A stretch of DNA of 5,951 bases from Chloroflexota bacterium (lineage in GTDB: Bacteria; Chloroflexota; Dehalococcoidia; SZUA-161): NCBI GenBank assembly GCA_003229915.1, contig QIGA01000175.1, forward strand, positions 1 through 5,951. The letters are read 5' to 3'. Made by a program: the position numbers and the translations under genes. The notes below the pieces were generated by a model, which had not been told where the DNA came from, did no database searches, and saw nothing but the letters and a program-made list of their open reading frames with translations. Below, piece by piece: positions 1 through 5,889 of the stretch; the first letter of the stretch is position 1; the number at the start of each line of letters is the position of its first letter.

Positions 1-189
1 CGACGTGAACATTATCAACCCACCATTAGCGACAGGAATAGCAGGGGGGATTGGGAGAAGGGAGGAGCAAAGAACACCTGGGAGAGGGCAGCGGAGAAAG
101 TGAAGGAGCTTTTAGCCAGAGATGGTTATAGCTTACCCGCGGACGTTAGAGCTCAAGTGCTGTCGGGGATAGCAGGTGTTGTCGAGTAG
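1..189 (+). CDS. MttB-family (trimethylamine/betaine:corrinoid) methyltransferase, C-terminal fragment
   Basis: Frame 1 is open from the left edge to a TAG at 187-189 and gives the last 62 residues of a protein whose start lies outside the window. The fragment carries the usual C-terminal signature of MttB-like methyltransferases: an 'SDRNSRGDWEKGGAKNT' segment (family pattern DR-S--W--G) followed by an amphipathic helix 'WERAAEKVKELLARDGY'. The family transfers a methyl group from a methylated amine to a cognate corrinoid protein in the cytoplasm. The TAG is a real stop and not a pyrrolysine codon: read-through would add only six residues before a TAA at 208-210, and it lies at the family's normal C-terminus. 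The next gene starts 11 nt downstream, implying one transcript. Its end aligns loosely with the end of the second MttB protein (1800-3347), so the two look like diverged paralogues. The substrate is unknown. The family call is fairly secure despite the short length. Confidence 0.8.
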   Translation, partial: RREHYQPTISDRNSRGDWEKGGAKNTWERAAEKVKELLARDGYSLPADVRAQVLSGIAGVVE

Positions 190-200
190 GATGGAGTCAC

Positions 201-1010
201 ATGCTGGTAATAGGTGAAAAGATCAACGCGTCGAACAAGTCCGTGGGGCAAGCCATATCTAACAAAGATCGGGAGTTCCTGGAGAATCTTACCAGGGAAC
301 AAGACGTTGCTGGAGCCGATTTCATCGATGTCAACGCCGGCGTAGGCTATGGTACCTGGGAGCATCCTGAAGCTGCCATGGAGTGGTTGGTGGAGTTAGT
401 TCAGGCAGTGACGGATAAGCCCTTGGCCATTGATAGCGACGTTCCGAGCGTTATCGAGGCAGCTTTGCGCAAGTACCGTGGTGACACCTTGATGATTAAC
501 TCGGTCAATGCTGAGCCCGAGAGGCTGGAAGCCGTCGGGCGCTTGGCGGTAGAGCGACAGGCGTTGCTGGTAGCTCTGGTCATGAGCGAAGGAGGCATAC
601 CCAGTACTGTCGAGGAGCGGCTGGTTGCTAGCGAGCTGATAATGACTCATTTGACCAGGCAGGGGGTGAGAGAGGACCAGATATTCTTTGATCCCCTGGT
701 GCTTCCTATAGCGGTGGATTCGACTCAGGGGTTAGTTACACTGAAGACTATCGAGCAGATCAAGTCTCGTTATCCATCTGCCAGAACCGTGATGGGGCTC
801 AGCAACATTTCCTACGGACTCCCGCAGCGGGGTATGGTTAACCGGGCTTTTCTTTTGATGGCAGCCTCCGCGGGACTTGATGCCGCCATCTTAAATCCGC
901 TTGATGCCAAGATGATGAGCGTTGTCAGGGTGGCCGACATGCTCACAGGAAGAGACCCTTCCTGCAAAGGGTATATAAGGGCTCATAGAAAGGGAACGCT
1001 GATAGAATAG
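201..1010 (+). CDS. Methyltetrahydrofolate:corrinoid methyltransferase (pterin-binding, AcsE/MtgA/MtqA-like)
   Basis: This 269-residue protein has the size and motifs of the single-domain pterin-binding methyltransferases (dihydropteroate-synthase-like TIM barrel). Visible motifs in order are GEKINA (5-10) in strand 1, DVNAG (43-47), IDSD (77-80), MINSVNAE (98-105), DPLVLPIAVD (164-173) and GLSNISYGLP (199-208). The acidic and Asn residues in these motifs correspond to those that bind the pterin ring in AcsE-type enzymes. In betaine-degrading anaerobes such proteins (MtgA, MtqA) take the methyl group from a methyl-corrinoid protein to tetrahydrofolate. AcsE runs the same reaction in the other direction, towards acetyl-CoA. 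The neighbours (two MttB-type genes and a corrinoid protein, with no CODH/ACS genes in view) favour the MtgA/MtqA role. The ATG at 201 is preceded by GGAG (193-196) and begins directly with the conserved first strand, so the start is well supported. The stop is TAG. Direction of catalysis and substrate specificity are inferred. Confidence 0.88.
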   Translation: MLVIGEKINASNKSVGQAISNKDREFLENLTREQDVAGADFIDVNAGVGYGTWEHPEAAMEWLVELVQAVTDKPLAIDSDVPSVIEAALRKYRGDTLMINSVNAEPERLEAVGRLAVERQALLVALVMSEGGIPSTVEERLVASELIMTHLTRQGVREDQIFFDPLVLPIAVDSTQGLVTLKTIEQIKSRYPSARTVMGLSNISYGLPQRGMVNRAFLLMAASAGLDAAILNPLDAKMMSVVRVADMLTGRDPSCKGYIRAHRKGTLIE

Positions 1011-1025
1011 CGGTGTGCTGAGAAA

Positions 1026-1760
1026 ATGTCTAACGGCGAAAGTAGTAATTCCTCAGAGTCTCTAGATGAAGAAGTTGGCGCTGGGGCGCGCGCAATGCTT
1101 CCAGAATTTCATCCCGCCCTAGTAGTCATAGATATGCAGAATGGCTTATGTGCACACGAAGGCTCTTACGAGAAGTTTGGAGCTGATATAAGTGTATACA
1201 GGAAGATCATACCTAATGTGAAGAAGATCGTAGATGCCTGTCATAAACTTCACGTACCTGTCTTCTATACACAGCAAGTTAGAGAGGCATCAGGGATTGA
1301 CCTGCTTACTAGGAGACACCGCATCATACCGAGAAGAAGGCTAGAATTCATCGAAGGGAACCCCTCATGTGTGAGAGGAACATGGGACGCAGCGATAATC
1401 GATGAGCTAATGCCAACAGAAGATGACCACATAGTCGTGAAAAGGAGGGACTCGGCCTTCCAAGATACTGAGTTCGAGCTATGGCTGAAGAGCACAGGCG
1501 CTGATACAATCATATTCACCGGCATAGACACCTGCATCTGCGTGGAGAATTCTGTTAGGGAAGGATTCAACAAGGGTTATGATGTTATATTGGTAGAAGA
1601 TGCAGTAGCATCTTCCTGGCAGGAGTTGCATAAGGCTACACTAGAGAAGGTGAGGGGTTCCTTCGGCTTGGTTTTGACCACGGAGCGACTCATACATGTG
1701 ATGCACACTGCTAGGCGTAGAGCGTCAGCCTTCAGGCTTTCAACGAAGTATCTGGAATAA
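1026..1760 (+). CDS. Isochorismatase-like cysteine hydrolase
   Basis: A 244-residue protein of the isochorismatase-like (cysteine hydrolase) superfamily, which includes nicotinamidase, N-carbamoylsarcosine amidase and isochorismatase. The presumed catalytic triad is visible: Asp36 in 'LVVIDMQNG', Lys139 in 'IVVKRRDSAF' and Cys172 in 'GIDTCICVENSVREG', where the residues before the Cys form the usual cis-peptide turn. The triad points to an amidase or other C-N hydrolase, since true isochorismatases lack the Cys. The substrate cannot be read. Its place between the two MttB-family genes suggests it prepares or processes the methylated compound, for example by freeing a methylated amine from an amide or carbamoyl group; this is inference. 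The first 23 residues are Ser/Glu-rich and unlike the family. An alternative ATG at 1095 would start just before the conserved 'FHPALVVID' strand, and neither start has a strong ribosome binding site. The coding sequence is AT-richer than its neighbours, with heavy use of AGA/AGG and ATA. Confidence 0.88.
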   Translation: MSNGESSNSSESLDEEVGAGARAMLPEFHPALVVIDMQNGLCAHEGSYEKFGADISVYRKIIPNVKKIVDACHKLHVPVFYTQQVREASGIDLLTRRHRIIPRRRLEFIEGNPSCVRGTWDAAIIDELMPTEDDHIVVKRRDSAFQDTEFELWLKSTGADTIIFTGIDTCICVENSVREGFNKGYDVILVEDAVASSWQELHKATLEKVRGSFGLVLTTERLIHVMHTARRRASAFRLSTKYLE

Positions 1761-1787
1761 CCATAGATATTATACTGGTAATCTGAC

Positions 1788-1795
1788 GAGGGGGG
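1788..1795 (+). promoter_or_regulatory. Ribosome binding site that fixes the GTG start of the second MttB gene
   Basis: A G-rich Shine-Dalgarno sequence, GAGGGGGG, ends four bases before the GTG at 1800 (its AGGGG core is about six bases away). The next in-frame ATG, at 1842, falls inside the family's conserved N-terminal region and has no comparable site, so the GTG is preferred. Confidence 0.65.
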
Positions 1796-1799
1796 CGAA

Positions 1800-3347
1800 G
1801 TGCCTAGAGAAGGAATTCTGGTTCATAATCCTTATGAAAGGATGACCGAGGGGCAGGTATCGCAAATTCACCAGGCATCAATGGACATTCTGAGTGATCC
1901 TGGCTTGATATGTTTCAATCGAGCGGCCGCTGAGATATTCGACGGCAAAGGCGCGAAGGTTACGTCGGTTTCTCCCAGCGACCGTCCGGCCTGGCTTGTC
2001 GGAATACCCGAGAAGCTTGTTCTCGATGCTCTGGATAATGCACCCAAGACAGTCAAATTGGGCGCAAGGAACCCGGACAACACGCTGATAATGCATGGCG
2101 AAGAGCCAAGGGTATACTTTATCTCTGGCTCCGAGACCAATATCTGGCTGGATGTTGATTTCCCAGCCTATGTCAAGAAATCCGACCCCAGTGTCGAGAT
2201 CCGCGTACCTGAGTTTCACCCGCGACGTGGCACCGTTGCCGACCTCTGCCAGTCAGCGCATGTCTGCGAGCATCTTGATACCCTGGACGGCTACATTCGC
2301 ACAGTAAACATCCAGGATAAGGACATCACAGAGGATAACAAGGATGTCAACAAATTCTTCGCGTCTTTGAACAACACCACCAAGCATGTCATGTCGGGGC
2401 TAACCAGCCTGAAGCAACTGGACAACGTGGTGAACATGGCAAGGCTGATAGTCGGCGGCGAAGAAGAACTCAAGGAAAACCCTATCATTTCCTTCATTAC
2501 CTGCTTGGTCAAGAGCCCTCTGCAATTCGTCGATGATACCACGGATAGCTTCATCGAGATTTGCAGGAGGGGACTACCCGTGGTTGTTTCCTCATCGCCT
2601 CAAGCCGGGGCCACCGCTCCTATCAAGGAGGCCGGCATAATGGCTCAGATAAACGCTGAAGTCCTGGCGGGCATAACATTGAGCCAGTTGGTCAATCCGG
2701 GGACGCCGGTTCTCTACGGGAGCGTGCCGGTTAGAGCGCGTCTTGACACCCTCGGCGACTCCTATGGCGCTGTTGAAACCAGCCAGTATAACATCGATTG
2801 CGTTCAAATGGCCCGGTTCTACAGGATACCTAACTATTCCACCTCGGGCGTCTGCGACACGAAGACGCCCGGGACACAGTCATCAATAGAAAGATTGTTC
2901 TCAGATATACTGGTCGCGTTGAGCGGCCCCCAGTACCTGCACTGCGCCTACGGTCTTCTCGACTGCAATTCCGTGTTCTGTCTGCTCCAGGCGGTCATCG
3001 ACGATGCCCATTTTCAGATGATCAAGTTCTTCCTGAAGCAGCCACGTGTTGATGAAACCGAAATCGCTGATGCCCTCAAGCAGATAAGGGAGGTGGTGGC
3101 AACACCGCAGAAGCTTTACATTAGCCACATTCGCCGCGTGATGCGCACTGGGGAGCTTTCAAAGCCTTATCCCTTTGAAGGTGACGGGGAGACCGACAGC
3201 GTGTTTCAATTGGCCTACGAGAGAATGCAGGAACTCCTTGCGAAACCCGTGGAGCATATAGATGAGCCTACGACCAGAAAGATATTCCAGGAGATTCCGG
3301 GCATTTTGCCGAGGTTAAACGTCTATGAGGAGAGGAGATTGCAATGA
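1800..3347 (+). CDS. MttB-family corrinoid methyltransferase, non-pyrrolysine type
   Basis: This 515-residue protein matches the usual MttB-family length (about 460-520). The N-terminus 'MTEGQVSQIHQASMDILSDPG' (15-35) is the family's opening helix, followed by 'FDGKGAKV' (47-54). The core includes 'FFASLNNTTKHVM' (186-198), a Gly/Ala-rich stretch around 'QAGATAPI' (268-275), 'GTPVLYGSVP' (301-310) and 'TSGVCDTKTPGTQ' (348-360), the counterpart of the family's SD-K-pD-Q motif. It should transfer a methyl group from a methylated amine to the corrinoid protein encoded immediately downstream. The frame is open throughout with no amber codon, so pyrrolysine is absent; characterised non-pyrrolysine relatives (MtgB, MtpB, MtcB, MtyB) act on betaines. 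Oddly, the C-terminus lacks the DR-S--W--G segment seen in the fragment at 1-189, although the final helix 'YERMQELL' and 'IPGIL' still align. Translation starts at GTG 1800; the TGA stop overlaps the next start (ATGA). The substrate is unknown. Confidence 0.87.
   Translation: MPREGILVHNPYERMTEGQVSQIHQASMDILSDPGLICFNRAAAEIFDGKGAKVTSVSPSDRPAWLVGIPEKLVLDALDNAPKTVKLGARNPDNTLIMHGEEPRVYFISGSETNIWLDVDFPAYVKKSDPSVEIRVPEFHPRRGTVADLCQSAHVCEHLDTLDGYIRTVNIQDKDITEDNKDVNKFFASLNNTTKHVMSGLTSLKQLDNVVNMARLIVGGEEELKENPIISFITCLVKSPLQFVDDTTDSFIEICRRGLPVVVSSSPQAGATAPIKEAGIMAQINAEVLAGITLSQLVNPGTPVLYGSVPVRARLDTLGDSYGAVETSQYNIDCVQMARFYRIPNYSTSGVCDTKTPGTQSSIERLFSDILVALSGPQYLHCAYGLLDCNSVFCLLQAVIDDAHFQMIKFFLKQPRVDETEIADALKQIREVVATPQKLYISHIRRVMRTGELSKPYPFEGDGETDSVFQLAYERMQELLAKPVEHIDEPTTRKIFQEIPGILPRLNVYEERRLQ
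3328..3337 (+). promoter_or_regulatory. Tandem Shine-Dalgarno for the corrinoid protein, inside the end of the MttB gene
   Basis: Two adjacent AGGAG copies (3328-3332 and 3333-3337) sit six bases before the ATG at 3344, inside the last codons of the methyltransferase gene. With the ATGA overlap this supports translational coupling and high expression of the carrier protein. Confidence 0.6.
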
Positions 3348-4033
3348 GCGAACACATACTCGCTGCGCTCAAGGAAAATGTAATACAGGGAAGAAAAACC
3401 CAGGACGATGAGGGAATAGATGAGGACTTGTCCGGTACGCCCGGGGTACTGGAACTTACGCAGACTGCCCTAGAGCAAAATATAGCCCCGGAGGCGATAA
3501 TAACACAGGGTCTGACCGCAGGAATGCAGGTTGTGGGGGAAAAGTTCTCCAGTAAGGAATACTTTATCCCGGACATGCTGGCCTCTGCCGAAGCGGTGGG
3601 CGCAGCTATGGATATTCTGAAGCCGCATCTTGAAGCCTCGAATGTTGAAACAAAAGGCAAGTTCGCCATAGCTACGGTAAAAGGCGATATTCACGATATC
3701 GGCAAGAATATCGTTACTATCTTGCTCAAAGGAGCCGGCTATGAGGTAGAGGATCTGGGCGTTGACGTGCCCACGGCGAAGATCGTCGAGTATGTGAAGG
3801 AGAAGCACCCTGATTATCTGGGGCTTTCCGCTCTGTTGACCACTACGATGGTGACCATGGGGGAGGTGATCGAGGCGCTCAAGGAGAACAGCGTCAGGGA
3901 TCGGGTGAAGGTTCTGATCGGAGGGGCGGCGGTATCCGATGAATATGCCCGGGAAATAGGTGCGGATGCCTATTGTGTCGATGGTTTCGGCGCCATTGAA
4001 GTATTGGATGGGTTCCAGGGAGCGAGGGCGTAG
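3344..4033 (+). CDS. Corrinoid (B12-binding) methyl-carrier protein, MttC/MtgC/MtqC-like
   Basis: A 229-residue two-domain cobalamin protein. Residues about 35-95 form the methionine-synthase-type helical cap ('GLTAGMQVVGEKF' 57-69, 'EYFIPDMLASAEA' 72-84). Residues about 105-225 form the Rossmann-like B12 domain with the DxHxxG motif 'GDIHDIGKNIV' (114-124), in which His117 is the lower axial ligand to cobalt. 'LSALLTTTM' (161-169) and 'IGGAAVSDEYAREIGADAY' (192-210) complete the cofactor pocket. It accepts the methyl group from the MttB-type enzyme encoded upstream, with which it overlaps by 4 bp, and passes it to the methyltetrahydrofolate methyltransferase at 201-1010. Compared with my recollection of typical family members, it carries an extra acidic stretch of roughly a dozen residues near 20-34 ('QDDEGIDEDLSGTPG') between the first two cap helices. 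The cobalt must be kept as Co(I), which needs a reductive activator not encoded here. The stop is TAG. The family call is very secure; the partner assignment is inferred from the overlap. Confidence 0.94.
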   Translation: MSEHILAALKENVIQGRKTQDDEGIDEDLSGTPGVLELTQTALEQNIAPEAIITQGLTAGMQVVGEKFSSKEYFIPDMLASAEAVGAAMDILKPHLEASNVETKGKFAIATVKGDIHDIGKNIVTILLKGAGYEVEDLGVDVPTAKIVEYVKEKHPDYLGLSALLTTTMVTMGEVIEALKENSVRDRVKVLIGGAAVSDEYAREIGADAYCVDGFGAIEVLDGFQGARA

Positions 4034-4058
4034 CTCGGGCATGATGATATTGAAGGAA

Positions 4059-4074
4059 TGAGAGTAGTCTCTCA
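4059..4074 (+). other. Small hairpin in the gap between the corrinoid protein gene and asnB
   Basis: TGAGAG (4059-4064) and CTCTCA (4069-4074) form a perfect 6-bp stem around a TAGT loop, 25 bp after the corrinoid protein stop. There is no T-tract after it, so an intrinsic terminator is not supported. It could be an RNA-processing or mRNA-stability element separating the two parts of the transcript, or chance. The rest of the 95-bp gap shows no recognisable riboswitch or convincing promoter. Confidence 0.3.
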
Positions 4075-4114
4075 GGAAGGCCGAAGTAGGTAAAAGGCGC
4101 GGTTCTTGGATGAA

Positions 4115-4120
4115 GGGAGG
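4115..4120 (+). promoter_or_regulatory. Ribosome binding site of asnB
   Basis: GGGAGG lies eight bases before the ATG at 4129. This start places Cys directly after Met, which the amidotransferase chemistry requires, so site and start support each other. Confidence 0.65.
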
Positions 4121-4128
4121 CTGTTGTT

Positions 4129-5742
4129 ATGTGTGGCATAGCAGGATGTTTCGGAACGAAGGATACAAAGACCATCAATCGCATGTTGGATGCGTTGCCC
4201 CATCGCGGACCGAATGACCGTGGGATTCACACGTTCAACGGCACCGTTTTCGGTCATACCAGGCTGTCTATTGTGGATGTGGTCGGAGGTCATCAACCGA
4301 TCCTGGCCAACGACGGGAGAACGGGGATCGTCTGCAACGGTGAGATATATAACTTTTGGGATCTGAGGCAGAACCTTATCTCTAAGTACGAGTTCAAGAC
4401 CCAATCGGACACTGAGACTATTCTCCATCTCTATCAGGAGAAGGGGACTGAATGTGTGAGAGAGCTGGACGGGATGTTCGCCCTTGCCATTTTTGATGGC
4501 GACGATTTTATGTTGGCCCGCGACCCTATTGGAATCAAGCCGCTCTATTATGGCTATGTTGGGGATAAGCTCTATTTCGCCTCTGAGCTGGGGGCCATGA
4601 CCCTGGCGGGTGTGGATGAGGTTCACGAATTCCCCGCCGGGCATTACTACACTCCCAGAGAGGGGTTTGTCCAATTCTATGAGGTGCCGCCGATTGAGGA
4701 CCATCTGCTGACTGACGTGGATGAGACCTGTAAGCTAATTCGAGAAACATTCATCCATGCAGTTAAGAAAAGGCTGTTGGCAGACAGGGAAATCCACGTC
4801 GGCTCTTTCTGCAGCGGCGGCCTGGACAGCAGCCTGGTGGCGGCTATCGCTGCTGAAGAGATCCCCCACCTCCACACCTTCGTGGTAGGCATGCGAGATG
4901 CGGCTGGGGATGAAAGCGATGACCTTAAGGCTTCTCGTATCGCGGCGGCGCATATCGGGTCAACTCATCACGAGTTGCACTTCACCGAGGAAGAGTACCA
5001 CGAGGCGCTGCCAACCGTTATCAGGAAGCTGGAAAGCTACGATCCCTCCCTTGTCCGTTGCGCTGTCCCCTGCTTCTTCACGTGCAAGCTGGCTGCGGAC
5101 TATGTGACGGTGGTGCTCACTGGAGAAGGCGCGGATGAGCTATTCACTGGCTATCATTACATGAAGCATTATCCCATAGATGTGCTCAATAAAGAGGCCA
5201 GGCGCTGCATCGGGAATCTCCATAATATCAACCTGCAGCGCGCCGATCGAATGGGGATGTACTTCAGTCTGGAGCTGAGGGTTCCTTTCCTGGATGTGGC
5301 CATGGTTGACCTCTCCATGAAGATCCCTCCCGAGCTTAAGATTCACGAGTCGGAATACGTTGGGGACAAGATCGAGAAATGGATCCTGCGCAGGGCCTTT
5401 GAAGACACGGACTACCTTCCCGACGATATACTGTGGCGCTACAAGGTCCAGTATACCCAGGGGGCGGGCTGCGAGAGCATCGGGGAGCAAATGGCCGAGC
5501 GAGACATGAGCGACGACGAGTATGAGCGCATCGTGGCGGAGAACCCTCAGGCGACCCTCAATAGCAAGGAGGCTGCCTATTACTTCAAGATCTTCCGCCA
5601 GTATCATCCCCAGGACTCGGTGCTCGGCTCGATCGGTATCTGGACCGGTTTCGATTTCGCCGAGGAAAGGGAGAAGGTGCGGGGGACCATGGACGGCGAC
5701 CTGAAGCATGCGCGTGAGGAGGAGGAAGGCAAGATCGCATAG
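4129..5742 (+). CDS. asnB: Asparagine synthase (glutamine-hydrolysing)
   Basis: This 537-residue protein (E. coli AsnB is about 554) converts aspartate, ATP and glutamine to asparagine, AMP, pyrophosphate and glutamate in the cytoplasm. The N-terminal class II glutaminase domain (about 1-190) has the nucleophile Cys2 exposed after Met removal ('MCGIAG'), 'HRGPND' (25-30), 'RLSIVD' (45-50), 'CNGEIYN' (69-75) and 'SDTE' (93-96). The C-terminal synthetase domain has the PP-loop 'SGGLDSS' (229-235), 'TGEGADELF' (331-339), 'RVPFLD' (384-389) and Lys439 followed by 'GAG' (445-447), the C-terminal ATP/aspartate-site region. All key residues appear present, so it should be active. The last 20 residues are charged ('HAREEEEGK'). 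The gene lies 95 bp after the corrinoid protein with its own ribosome binding site, so it may be co-transcribed or separate. Some homologues amidate substrates other than aspartate; the ordinary full set of motifs makes asparagine synthesis the default. The stop is TAG. Confidence 0.93.
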   Translation: MCGIAGCFGTKDTKTINRMLDALPHRGPNDRGIHTFNGTVFGHTRLSIVDVVGGHQPILANDGRTGIVCNGEIYNFWDLRQNLISKYEFKTQSDTETILHLYQEKGTECVRELDGMFALAIFDGDDFMLARDPIGIKPLYYGYVGDKLYFASELGAMTLAGVDEVHEFPAGHYYTPREGFVQFYEVPPIEDHLLTDVDETCKLIRETFIHAVKKRLLADREIHVGSFCSGGLDSSLVAAIAAEEIPHLHTFVVGMRDAAGDESDDLKASRIAAAHIGSTHHELHFTEEEYHEALPTVIRKLESYDPSLVRCAVPCFFTCKLAADYVTVVLTGEGADELFTGYHYMKHYPIDVLNKEARRCIGNLHNINLQRADRMGMYFSLELRVPFLDVAMVDLSMKIPPELKIHESEYVGDKIEKWILRRAFEDTDYLPDDILWRYKVQYTQGAGCESIGEQMAERDMSDDEYERIVAENPQATLNSKEAAYYFKIFRQYHPQDSVLGSIGIWTGFDFAEEREKVRGTMDGDLKHAREEEEGKIA

Positions 5743-5889
5743 GGCCAGCGCAGAATGTAAATTGGGAAATGCAAAGTGAAGCCGTCGAGTTGATAAGGAT
5801 TGTGGCAAAATCCACCATAGCTGCCAAAGGCAAGCCCAAGCAGGTTTGACTTTCGCGCTTTGCGATCCTCACTTTCCAATGTTGTGTTC
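5743..5889. other. Intergenic region with imperfect inverted repeats
   Basis: No gene is supported in these 147 bases. A short stem TGCC-AAA-GGCA (5822-5832) and a weaker GTGG/CCAC pair (5802-5815) are visible, but neither is followed by a T-tract, so no terminator is called. The left end (attgg...aaagtga, 5761-5779) is repeated in inverted form at 5869-5880, with seven extra bases in the left copy. No clear promoter or ribosome binding site for the downstream gene was found. Confidence 0.45.

Noticed and set aside
187..210. Possible pyrrolysine read-through of the TAG in the first MttB gene
   Set aside because: The TAG is at the normal C-terminal end of the family, and only six codons follow before TAA, so it serves as a stop.
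1764..1776. AT-rich TAGATA/TATACT sequence resembling a -10 box before the second MttB gene
   Set aside because: No acceptable -35 lies at 16-18 bases upstream, and the 39-bp gap is small for an operon member. A promoter cannot be claimed.
3470..4042. A 190-codon minus-strand frame opposite the corrinoid protein gene
   Set aside because: The plus strand here encodes an unmistakable B12-binding domain. The antisense frame has no recognisable motif.
4034..4128. Possible cobalamin or SAM riboswitch ahead of asnB
   Set aside because: The 95-bp gap is too short for a cobalamin riboswitch, and only a single 6-bp hairpin is visible, with none of the conserved core elements.
4072..4704. A 210-codon open frame on the minus strand opposite the start of asnB
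   Set aside because: It lies antisense to the conserved glutaminase domain of asnB, and its translation shows no recognisable domain. It is a shadow of a real gene.
5140..5808. A 222-codon minus-strand frame opposite the end of asnB
   Set aside because: It mirrors the conserved synthetase domain of asnB, resembles no known family and has no supporting context.
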